Positions 36,885-44,097 of a DNA stretch of 64,000 bases are shown here, in pieces. Every line of letters begins with the position of its first letter. The first letter of the stretch is position 1. Below the pieces are notes generated by a model, which had not been told where the DNA came from, did not search any database, and saw only the letters and a list, made by a program, of their open reading frames with translations. Made by a program: the position numbers and the translations under genes. This DNA comes from Bradyrhizobium sp. BR13661 (GTDB taxonomy: Bacteria; Pseudomonadota; Alphaproteobacteria; Rhizobiales; Xanthobacteraceae), in contig NZ_JARXWB010000004.1 of assembly GCF_029892425.1 (NCBI RefSeq), positions 186,001 to 250,000 of the forward strand, given 5' to 3'.

Positions 36885-39149
36885 CTACCATTTGTAGGAG
36901 ACGCTGGCGGTGACGCGCCGGCGGTCGCCGTAGAAGCAGGACGAGGTCGACGCGCAGCTCGCGACATAGATCTTGTCGGTCAGGTTGATGACGTTGAGGG
37001 CCGTGCGCCAGTTCTGCCGTTCGTAATGGAGCGCGAGATCGCCAAGCACGACCGCGGGAACTTCGAGTGTGTTGGCGGTGTCGGCCCAGGACGAGCCGAC
37101 GTAACGCACGCCGCCGCCGAACCCAAATCCCTCCAATGGTCCGTCCTTGAAAGTGTAGTCCGCCCAGCCCGAGATCAGCATCTCGGGCGTGTTGGTCGGC
37201 GTCTTGCCGACGAGGGACGGATCGAGGTCCTTGCTGGTGAAAAGATGGTAGGCGGTGAAGGCGCCGATCAGCTTCAGCTCCCTGGTGGCGTTGGCCACCG
37301 CTTCGAGCTCGATGCCGCGCGATGTCACCTCGCCGGTCTGGTTCTGCAACAGGACGTTCGACGGATCGGTGGTCGCCACGTTCTGGCGCTTCAGGTCGAA
37401 CACCGAAGCGGTGAAATAGCCGTCAAATCCCTTGGGCGCGACCTTTACGCCGATTTCAGCCTGCTTGCCGGTCTCCGGCAGGAACAGCTGGTTCTGCGCG
37501 TTGAGGCCGATGATCGGATTGTAGCTCGTGGCATAGGAGACATAGGGCGCGATGCCGTTGTCGAAATTGTAGATCACGCCTGCGCGGCCGCTGAACTTGC
37601 TGTCGTCGCGCTGGCCGACCGTCACACCGGTGTCGCGCGCGGCCTGCGTCGTCTCGACCCAGTCGTTGCGGCCGCTCAGCACCAGCGTGAAATTAGCGAG
37701 CTTCATCTGGTCCTGGACGTAGGTGCCGGCCTGCTTCTGCGTAATCAGGAAGTTGCGGAACGGCGCGGTCGGCACCGGAACCTCGGCGGCCCCATAGGAA
37801 GGATTGAGCACGTTGATCGAGGACACGCCGAACCCGAAGGCCTGATAGTCGTCGATCTGGTAACCCTTTAGATCGACGCCGAACAGCACGGTGTGCTTCA
37901 CCGGACCGGTGTCGAAGCGATACTCCAGTTGGTTGTCGAGATCGGCCTGGTTGGCGGTGTTCTTCGCATACCAATTGTAGCGACCGAGCGTGGCCGTATC
38001 GACATTGCTCCAGCCGCTGCCGACGTAACCGCGGTAAGTCAGATCGACATGCGCGAAGCGGGCATTCTGCCGGAACGTCAGGTCGTCGGTGAGATTGCGC
38101 TCGAACTGATAGCCGAGCATCTCCTGTTCGCGCGTGAACTTGTCGACGCCGGGATCGCCGGCGAAGAAGCTGGTCGGGATCTTGCCGAACGGCGCGCTGC
38201 TCACCGTGCCCTGATAGGGCAGGAAATTGATGCCGCGGGTGTCCTGCTTCGAGGCCGAGGCGAGAACCGTAAGCGTCGTGTCGGCATCCGGCTTCCAGGT
38301 GACGGACGGCGCGATGAAGTAATTGTTGTCGGGCGTGAAGTTGACCTGCGTGCCCCCGTTCTGGACCTGGCCGACCACACGGTAGAGCAACTGGCCGTTG
38401 CCGGGCTGCGTTGCGACGGGACCGCCGACATCGAAGCCGACATAGGCGTTGCCGAAATTGTTGACCCCGGTCTCGATGGTGCGGACCGGCTCGGTCGGCG
38501 GCATCTTGCTGATGACGTTGACGATGCCGCTCGGGCTCGATCCACCGTACAGCACGGCCGACGGACCGCGCAGCACTTCTACGCGCTCCATGTTGGAGGG
38601 CTGCAGCTTCCAGCTGGCATAGGACGTGTAGAACAGCTGCATGCCGTCGAGAAACAGGCCGATATCGTCGGACTTGAAGCCGCGGATCAGCCACCAATCG
38701 TTGCGGGTGTCGGCGCCGAACGTACCGGCGCGCACGCCGGCGGTGTAACGCAAGGCTTCGTCGAGCTTGTTCGGCTTCTGGTCGCGGATCTGATCGGCGC
38801 CAATCACCGACACCGCCTGCGGCGTCTCCATGATCGGCGTGTTGGTCTTGGTGCCGGACGAGCTGCGGCGGGCGACGTAGCCCTGCACCGGGCCGCGCGG
38901 ATTCTCGACGACGCCGACATTGCGCTGCGACTGCGGGTTCCGAGTGCTGGCCGTCTGGACCTGGCGTTGCACTCGGCGCGGCGTGGATGCGGTTGCGCGG
39001 CGGCGCTGTTCCGGCGCGGCCACGTTCACGGGCGGCAAGCTCTGCGCGCCGTTCTGTGCCGACGATTGTGCGAGCGATGCCTGCGGCATCAAAACCCAAG
39101 CGGATGCGGTCGCCAACACGGCCGACCGCAGCATTCCAAGACTGTTCAA
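36885..39149 (-). CDS. TonB-dependent siderophore receptor (FhuA/FegA-like)
   Basis: A 754-residue outer-membrane receptor. The signal peptide covers residues 1-28 (cleavage after SLA near 27). A long linker rich in Arg, Gln and Thr (about residues 48-90) precedes the plug, which carries MERVEVLRGPSAVLYGGSSPSGIVNVISK near 192-220 (seen in parts). The C-terminal beta-signal ends with aromatic-aliphatic alternation, VTASVSYKW. The FYGDRR near the end matches hydroxamate-siderophore receptors. The start is a TTG at 39149 with AGGGTGG upstream; an ATG at 39134 is an alternative. A triple 12-base repeat about 105 bases upstream may be an iron-responsive element. Confidence 0.92.
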   Translation of the reverse strand: MNSLGMLRSAVLATASAWVLMPQASLAQSSAQNGAQSLPPVNVAAPEQRRRATASTPRRVQRQVQTASTRNPQSQRNVGVVENPRGPVQGYVARRSSSGTKTNTPIMETPQAVSVIGADQIRDQKPNKLDEALRYTAGVRAGTFGADTRNDWWLIRGFKSDDIGLFLDGMQLFYTSYASWKLQPSNMERVEVLRGPSAVLYGGSSPSGIVNVISKMPPTEPVRTIETGVNNFGNAYVGFDVGGPVATQPGNGQLLYRVVGQVQNGGTQVNFTPDNNYFIAPSVTWKPDADTTLTVLASASKQDTRGINFLPYQGTVSSAPFGKIPTSFFAGDPGVDKFTREQEMLGYQFERNLTDDLTFRQNARFAHVDLTYRGYVGSGWSNVDTATLGRYNWYAKNTANQADLDNQLEYRFDTGPVKHTVLFGVDLKGYQIDDYQAFGFGVSSINVLNPSYGAAEVPVPTAPFRNFLITQKQAGTYVQDQMKLANFTLVLSGRNDWVETTQAARDTGVTVGQRDDSKFSGRAGVIYNFDNGIAPYVSYATSYNPIIGLNAQNQLFLPETGKQAEIGVKVAPKGFDGYFTASVFDLKRQNVATTDPSNVLLQNQTGEVTSRGIELEAVANATRELKLIGAFTAYHLFTSKDLDPSLVGKTPTNTPEMLISGWADYTFKDGPLEGFGFGGGVRYVGSSWADTANTLEVPAVVLGDLALHYERQNWRTALNVINLTDKIYVASCASTSSCFYGDRRRVTASVSYKW

Positions 39150-39254
39150 CGCGCCACCCTAATCTGCACACGATGCGTCATGCCGCCTGTCCCAGGACGG
39201 CCTGCGATTGGGTGACGCTTAGGGGAGCGCGCGCGATATCCCTAATTGAAAGGC

Positions 39255-39290
39255 TCTTAGAAAGAGTCTTGGAAAGTCTCTTAGAAGCGC
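39255..39290. repeat. Three tandem 12-base repeats upstream of the siderophore receptor
   Basis: TCTTAGAAAGAG (39255-39266), TCTTGGAAAGTC (39267-39278) and TCTTAGAAGCGC (39279-39290) are head-to-tail units sharing the core TCTTrGAA. They lie in the 169-base gap between the MarR gene stop and the receptor start. The TTAGAA core resembles half of the iron control element bound by Irr in Bradyrhizobium (TTTAGAA-N-TTCTAAA type), but the units are direct, not inverted, so the identification is tentative. Confidence 0.6.
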
Positions 39291-39318
39291 TCGAATATTT
39301 CCGAAGATTTCTGCGCGG

Positions 39319-39834
39319 TCAGCGCGAGACCTTCTCGGCCTCGAGCAACGCCTCCGCAGTCGCGGTGAGACGATCGACCTGCGCGAGCAACGTCTCGAGC
39401 TCGTCCTTGCTCAATTGCTCGAGCAGCATCCGATTGCGCTCCTGCGCGCCTTCGACGATCACGTCATGAGCGGCGAGCCCGGCCGGCGTCAGCGCCACCA
39501 GCACCTCGCGGCTGTCCTTCGGATTTGCCGACTTCGCGATCAGTTTGCGCGAGACCAGCTCCGCCAGCGCACGGCTGATCTGGCCCTTGTCCTGGCCGAC
39601 GGCCTCGGCCAGCCGCGCGACGCTCATCGGCGGCCGGCGGCCGAGCGATGCGACGAGGCCGAATTCGACCGAGGACAATCCCGCGAGACGCTTGTAGCGC
39701 AGGATGGCGCCACGCTTGAGCAGATTGGCCAGCACCATCAGCCGCGATGACAGCATCACGGTGATCGGCGCCGGTGAGTGATTGCCGTCCGTATCGGACG
39801 ACTCGCGCCCGTCCCTGCTCGATGTCTGGCTCAT
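39319..39834 (-). CDS. MarR-family transcriptional regulator
   Basis: A 171-residue winged-helix regulator. The helix-turn-helix is seen in MSVARLAEAVGQDKGQISRALAELVSRKLI (read from about residues 69 to 98) followed by the wing NPKDSREVLVALTPAG with the Asp and Arg typical of MarR proteins. The start ATG at 39834 has GAGGTGG directly upstream. It is divergent from the Rieske oxygenase gene, with 193 bases between, and a MarR-sized palindrome (39940-39958) lies in that gap. It therefore probably represses the oxygenase and responds to its substrate. Control of the iron genes on its own strand is also possible. Confidence 0.9.
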   Translation of the reverse strand: MSQTSSRDGRESSDTDGNHSPAPITVMLSSRLMVLANLLKRGAILRYKRLAGLSSVEFGLVASLGRRPPMSVARLAEAVGQDKGQISRALAELVSRKLIAKSANPKDSREVLVALTPAGLAAHDVIVEGAQERNRMLLEQLSKDELETLLAQVDRLTATAEALLEAEKVSR

Positions 39835-39939
39835 GGCCCACCTCTGCCAAGAAAGCCAACACGTGCCAAGTCTCACTCGCGTCTTGGTAGCGTAACCTCC
39901 CCAACCTGTTCCGAATGGGACCAAAGGCATCCAGGAAGA

Positions 39940-39958
39940 TCGTTGACATTGTCATCGA
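39940..39958. promoter_or_regulatory. Candidate MarR operator in the MarR/Rieske gap
   Basis: TCGTTGACATTGTCATCGA is a 19-base palindrome with eight of nine positions per arm matching around a central T (core TGACA-T-TGTCA). It contains a TTGACA sequence at 39943-39948, a perfect -35 box for a promoter reading toward the oxygenase gene. Overlap of an operator with a -35 box would allow repression by the divergently encoded MarR protein. The -10 box is not clear. Confidence 0.6.
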
Positions 39959-40027
39959 ATTATTTTTCACTGGGTCGACGGATCAAGATCGACCCGGCCA
40001 CGAAGGCCTGCGGCGGGAGGAACAAGC

Positions 40028-41218
40028 ATGACGAGGACCCAGCGGGATCGCGATCTCGGCACGGCCTATGCGATGAAGCCGGCGCATACGCGCACCGAGC
40101 TCACCTCGGTCATGCGCGGCACACCGATGGGCGAACTGCTGCGCCGCTACTGGCACCCGGTCGGGCTTGCGAGCGACGCCACCGACACGCCGAAGAAAGT
40201 GCGCGCGCTGGCTGAGGATTTGATCCTGTTCCGCGACAGGAACGGTCGCGTCGGCCTCCTCCACGCCCGCTGCTGCCATCGCGGCACCACGCTCTACTAT
40301 GGCAAGGTCGAGGAAGACGGCATCCGCTGCTGCTATCACGGCTGGAAATTCGACACCGAAGGCCATTGCCTGGAACAGCCCTGCGAGCCAGACGGCGGCC
40401 AGTTCAAGGACAAGGTGCGCCAGCCCTGGTATCCGGTCGAGGAGCGCTACGGGCTGATCTTCGCCTATATGGGCCCGGCCGAGAAACGCCCGGTGCTGCC
40501 GCGCTACGAGTGCCTGGAAAACATGGACGACGGCGAGTTCGTCGAGGCGGATGATTCCTCGATCGGCGGCGGCGGGCCCGCGGTCATCCCCTGCAACTGG
40601 CTCCAGCATTTCGAGAACGTGGTCGACCCCTATCACGTGCCGGTTCTGCACGGCTCGTTCTCAGGGCCGCAATTCACTGACATGATGGCCTCGATGCCGG
40701 AGGTGAAATTCGACCAGACGCCGCGCGGCATCGCCGTGCGCTCGATCCGCAAGCAGGACGATGGCCGTGTGTTTTACCGCGTCACCGAAGCTGCCCTCCC
40801 CACGCTGCGCGTCGTGCCGAACCCGCGCGTCGCGCAGTTCGCCCGCGTCGAGTCGATCGGCTGGACGCTGCCGATCGACGACACGTCGTTCCGCATCTAT
40901 GTCGCCGGCCGCGTGAAGAATACCGGTGACATCGGCCGCATGCGCTCGAAGTTCAACGGCAAGTTCTGGTGGGACATGACGGAAGAAGAGCACCAGCAGT
41001 TTCCTGGCGACTATGAGGCCCAGGTTGGCCAGGGCCCGGTGACCGTTCATTCCGAGGAACATTTCGGCCAGAGCGACCGCGGCATCCTGATGATCCGGCG
41101 GATGCTGACTGAGCAGCTGGAAGCGATGGAAACAGGTCGCGATCCCGTCGGCATATCCTTCGATGCGGGCGCCGCGCCAGTCGAATTCGAAGCGGGGAAT
41201 TACATCCGCGAGGGGTAG
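40028..41218 (+). CDS. Rieske non-heme iron oxygenase, alpha subunit
   Basis: A 396-residue ring-hydroxylating or demethylating oxygenase. The Rieske [2Fe-2S] ligands are Cys82, His84 (CCHRG) and Cys101, His104 (CCYHGW). The mononuclear iron site is ENVVDPYHVPVLH with Asp200, His203 and His208. The overall pattern (MRGTPMGELLRRYWHPV start, LLHARCCHRGTTLYYGKVEEDGIRC in parts) belongs to the phthalate/vanillate-type oxygenase group, which demethylates or hydroxylates aromatic carboxylates and needs a separate reductase. No reductase gene is beside it. GGGAGGAAC lies before the ATG. It is divergent from a MarR gene and followed by a strong terminator, then by an MFS transporter. Confidence 0.92.
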   Translation: MTRTQRDRDLGTAYAMKPAHTRTELTSVMRGTPMGELLRRYWHPVGLASDATDTPKKVRALAEDLILFRDRNGRVGLLHARCCHRGTTLYYGKVEEDGIRCCYHGWKFDTEGHCLEQPCEPDGGQFKDKVRQPWYPVEERYGLIFAYMGPAEKRPVLPRYECLENMDDGEFVEADDSSIGGGGPAVIPCNWLQHFENVVDPYHVPVLHGSFSGPQFTDMMASMPEVKFDQTPRGIAVRSIRKQDDGRVFYRVTEAALPTLRVVPNPRVAQFARVESIGWTLPIDDTSFRIYVAGRVKNTGDIGRMRSKFNGKFWWDMTEEEHQQFPGDYEAQVGQGPVTVHSEEHFGQSDRGILMIRRMLTEQLEAMETGRDPVGISFDAGAAPVEFEAGNYIREG

Positions 41219-41260
41219 AGCCCCGCCCGATAAGATCGGGCGGGGCTCTCATTTTTGTTT
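41218..41260 (+). terminator. Rho-independent terminator after the Rieske oxygenase gene
   Basis: GAGCCCCGCCCGAT (41218-41231), loop AAG, then ATCGGGCGGGGCTC (41235-41248) form a perfect 14-bp stem followed by TCATTTTTGTTT. The first base of the stem is the last base of the stop codon. It isolates the oxygenase transcript from the MFS gene, which must therefore have its own promoter. Confidence 0.92.
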
Positions 41261-41309
41261 GACGCGTTTTCTTCACGCGAACCGGTACCCACTTCGCTTG
41301 AAAACGCTC
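41261..41309. repeat. Dispersed palindromic repeat, GACGCGTTTTC type
   Basis: GCGTTTTC at 41264-41271 is complementary to GAAAACGC at 41300-41307, with a second short complementarity of TTCACGCGAA-ACCGGT-like core in between (ACCGGT at 41281-41286 is itself palindromic). I recognise this sequence as a frequent intergenic element of Bradyrhizobium chromosomes, distinct from the GAGCATGATC family. It lies directly after the terminator of the oxygenase gene. Confidence 0.8.
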
Positions 41310-41373
41310 TGCTATCCCAGCTCTCCGAGAAGAGCTGGCCGACAACGACAACAAAGACTAATTGGGGGAAGCG

Positions 41374-42666
41374 ATGGTCGATGTGACGTCACAAATGTCG
41401 GCGCAAACGACCGCTGCGGCGACGCCCTCGCCACGGCGCTATTACGTGCTGGGCCTGCTCACCATCATCTACGCGCTGAACTTTCTCGACCGCACGATCT
41501 TCAACGTCCTGATCGAGCCGATCAAGAAGGAGTTTTCGCTCAGCGACACCATGATGGGCCTGCTCGCGGGCTTCGGCTTTGCCCTGTTCTATTCCCTGCT
41601 CGGCATTCCCATCGCGCGCGTCGCCGACCGGCTCAATCGGCGCAACATCGTGGCAATGGCGTTCGCGTTCTGGAGCGCGATGACGGCGCTGTGCGGCATG
41701 GCCTCGAGCGTCACCGCGCTGGCGTTTGCCAGGATCGGCGTCGGCATCGGCGAATCCGCGGGCTCGCCCGCTTCGCAGTCGATCGTCGCCGACCTCTTTG
41801 CCAAGAACGAGCGCCCGCGCGCGCTCGGCATCTACGCCATCGGCACCTATCTCGGCGTCTTCCTCGGCTATTTCATCGGCGGCACTGTCAACCAGCACTA
41901 CGGCTGGCGCATGGCCTTCTACGTCGCGGGCGTGCCGGGCATCCTGCTCGCGCTGATCCTGTGGCTGACGATCTCCGAGCCAAAGCGCGGCGCGATGCAG
42001 GAGAGCTTCGTGCCCGAACCGCTCGGGCCGACGCTGCGCTTCCTCGCCTCGCAGCAAAGCTTTATCATCGTGCTGGTCGGCTTCTGCCTCACCACCTACA
42101 CGAACTACGCGACCGCAGCCTGGATTCCGCCCTTTCTTGCGCGCGTGCACCATCTGTCGAGCGCCGAGATCGGCACCTATGCCGGCACCTTCAAGGGTCT
42201 CGCCGGCATGGCCGGAACCCTGCTCGGCGGCTTCGTGGTGGCGCAAGTGAGCCGTCGCGACGACCGCTGGAAGCTGTGGGCGCCGGCGATCACTTCAGGC
42301 CTCGCCGGCCCCGTCTTTGCGGTCTGCATGCTGACGCAGGACTTTACGATGATGGTCGCCATGCTGGCGCTGACCTCGTTCCTGGTCGGGTTCCATCTCG
42401 GGCCGATCTTCGCGATCGCGCAAACCGTAGCCAGGCCCAGCATGCGGGCTCTGGCCTCGGCCCTGATCGCGCTCACCGCGACCTGTTTCGGCCAGGGCGT
42501 CGGCCCGCTCGCCGTGGGCGTGGTCAACGACGCGCTGAAGGACGCTTACGGCGCCGACGCCGTGCGCTATTCCCTGCTCTCGGCCGCTGCCACGACTACG
42601 CTCGGCGCCTTGCTGTTCATCTGGGCGGCGCGGACCATCCGCGCCGATATCGTCAGGGCGAGCTGA
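41374..42666 (+). CDS. MFS transporter, spinster/aromatic-acid-type
   Basis: A 430-residue major facilitator protein with twelve predicted helices. It starts with a hydrophilic stretch, then YYVLGLLTIIYALNFLDRTIFN, where the helix-1 Asp-Arg pair is typical of anion- and aromatic-acid-carrying MFS clades. The loop 2-3 motif is GIPIARVADRLNRRN near residues 74-88, and GIGESAGSPASQSIVADLF is the helix-4/5 region. The ATG at 41374 has GGGGGA upstream; a TTG at 41362 is less likely. Given its position after the oxygenase it may import the oxygenase substrate, but the intervening terminator shows it is transcribed separately. Confidence 0.9.
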   Translation: MVDVTSQMSAQTTAAATPSPRRYYVLGLLTIIYALNFLDRTIFNVLIEPIKKEFSLSDTMMGLLAGFGFALFYSLLGIPIARVADRLNRRNIVAMAFAFWSAMTALCGMASSVTALAFARIGVGIGESAGSPASQSIVADLFAKNERPRALGIYAIGTYLGVFLGYFIGGTVNQHYGWRMAFYVAGVPGILLALILWLTISEPKRGAMQESFVPEPLGPTLRFLASQQSFIIVLVGFCLTTYTNYATAAWIPPFLARVHHLSSAEIGTYAGTFKGLAGMAGTLLGGFVVAQVSRRDDRWKLWAPAITSGLAGPVFAVCMLTQDFTMMVAMLALTSFLVGFHLGPIFAIAQTVARPSMRALASALIALTATCFGQGVGPLAVGVVNDALKDAYGADAVRYSLLSAAATTTLGALLFIWAARTIRADIVRAS

Positions 42667-42672
42667 GCGCCC

Positions 42673-43581
42673 TCACGCCGCCATGAAGGCGAGCATGTCC
42701 GCAACCAGCCGCTCGCCATGCGTCAGTGGCAGTGGGTGCGGCGCGCCTTCGTAGACAACGAGCTTGCTGCCCTTGATCAGCTTTGCGGTCTTGGCGCCCG
42801 TGAGTGGCAGCGGCGCGCTGGCATCCTTGTCGCCGTGGAGGATCAGCGTCGGCCGATCGATCCCGGCCGCCGCCGCACGGAGATCCGAGAAACTGATGGT
42901 CTTGCGGCAGGCCAGCGCCACCGGCAACGGCACGCTGAGCATCATCTCGCGGATCCAGGCCCGCGTGATCTCGGGCGTCTCTGGGAGAAAGAACGGGGCT
43001 TCATTCGCCGCGATCCATTTGGCGAAGTCGCGCCCGACGGCGGCGTTGTCAGCCTCGATCATCGCCTTCGGAACCGCATCCGGATTGTCCTCGGTCTTGA
43101 CCAGGAACGGCGTCGTTGGCGCGACCAGGACCACCCTTGCGATCCGGTCCGACCCGTATCGACCCAGATAGTTCACCGCCTCGACCGTCCCCATCGAGAA
43201 GCCGACCAGCGTGACGTCACGCAGATCACGCGCCTCGATCACCGCGGCGACGTCGTCGGTCAGGGTCTCCAGGTCATAACCTGTGGACGGCATCTCGGAC
43301 CGGCCATGCCCGCGCCGGTCGGGGGCAACACAGCGGAATCCCTTCGCTGTGAGGGCTTCAATCTGGGTGCCCCAGGTGCTGCCGTCGAAGGTCCAGGCCG
43401 ACAGCAGCACGACTGGCTTGCCGCTGCCCCAGTCCTGTACGAACAGCCTGGTGCCGTCCTTTGCGGTCACATAAGGCGACCGTGCTGTCTGCTGGGCCGC
43501 TGCCACGGGCGCGCTGGCGCCCGATGCCGCCGCAAAGGCGGTTCCAAGCAATGTGGCTTCGAGGACGGTTCGACGGTTCAT
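42673..43581 (-). CDS. Exported alpha/beta hydrolase, chloroperoxidase-like
   Basis: A 302-residue serine hydrolase with an N-terminal export signal (MNRRTVLEATLLGTAFAAAS, a Tat-like RR start; cleavage near VAAA). The nucleophile elbow is GFSMGT near residues 132-137, the acid is probably Asp in LHGDKDASAPL and the base His in the C-terminal PHPLPLTH. The PDRRGHGRSEMPSTGYD segment is characteristic of the non-haem chloroperoxidase/esterase group. GGGAGAAG precedes the ATG. It converges on the MFS gene with six bases between stop codons. Substrate is unknown; ester or lactone hydrolysis outside the cytoplasm is likely. Confidence 0.88.
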   Translation of the reverse strand: MNRRTVLEATLLGTAFAAASGASAPVAAAQQTARSPYVTAKDGTRLFVQDWGSGKPVVLLSAWTFDGSTWGTQIEALTAKGFRCVAPDRRGHGRSEMPSTGYDLETLTDDVAAVIEARDLRDVTLVGFSMGTVEAVNYLGRYGSDRIARVVLVAPTTPFLVKTEDNPDAVPKAMIEADNAAVGRDFAKWIAANEAPFFLPETPEITRAWIREMMLSVPLPVALACRKTISFSDLRAAAAGIDRPTLILHGDKDASAPLPLTGAKTAKLIKGSKLVVYEGAPHPLPLTHGERLVADMLAFMAA

Positions 43582-43798
43582 GGTGCTTCTCCCTTGCCGG
43601 ATGTTTCGCGGCCGATGGAAGCGATCATGACGAAGGGACTTGGTGTCCGCGATTACGCGGCAGGTAAGACCGCCTAACGCCATCAGGCGAAATTGCCACA
43701 GATGAAACCATTTTGCGGAACCCGCGAAACGATCCGGAAACAGATACCCCTTAAGACATCAGCCTACAGACGGCGCCAAAGCCCGTCGGGAGGCTTCG

Positions 43799-44002
43799 AT
43801 GAACCACTCAATTCACTCTGCAGATCGGGGTACCCACCTGAAGATCGTGGTGGTGGCGCTGGTGGCCGGCATCGCAGTGGCCGGCTTCGGGATCGCAGCC
43901 CGGACCAATGCCGATTTCAGCCAGACCGCCCAGTCCACCCACGTGATCAAGGCCGGCAAGCCGGTGGTGATCACGAGCTCGGGGACGTCGGAGATCCGCT
44001 AA
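43799..44002 (+). CDS. Small membrane-anchored or exported protein of unknown function
   Basis: A 67-residue protein with one hydrophobic helix (KIVVVALVAGIAVAGFGIAA, residues 15-34) and a short hydrophilic C-terminus (VIKAGKPVVITSSGTSEIR). It has the appearance of a small rhizobial envelope protein; similar short frames occur repeatedly in Bradyrhizobium annotations as I recall. GGGAGG lies before the ATG in GTCGGGAGGCTTCG. It is followed by its own intrinsic terminator at 44034, so it is a single-gene transcript. Function unknown. Confidence 0.72.
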   Translation: MNHSIHSADRGTHLKIVVVALVAGIAVAGFGIAARTNADFSQTAQSTHVIKAGKPVVITSSGTSEIR

Positions 44003-44033
44003 CTCCCGAAAAAGGTCCGGTTTGATACGCAAC

Positions 44034-44061
44034 GGCCGCCTTTGGCGGCCTTTTGCTGTTT
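44034..44061 (+). terminator. Rho-independent terminator of the small gene at 43799
   Basis: GGCCGCC (44034-44040), loop TTT, GGCGGCC (44044-44050), then TTTTGCTGTTTT. A seven-bp GC stem with a T-rich tail on the plus strand, 32 bases after the stop codon. Confidence 0.85.
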
Positions 44062-44097
44062 TGGCAGAGCCTCAAGATCTAAGGCCAAGCCCTTGAA

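Noticed and set aside
39255..39290. Start of a CRISPR array
   Set aside because: Only three 12-base units with no spacers; it is a short tandem repeat.
43717..43721. GGAAC as the -35 box of an EcfG-type general stress promoter before the small gene
   Set aside because: No CGTT-like -10 box at 16-18 bases downstream.
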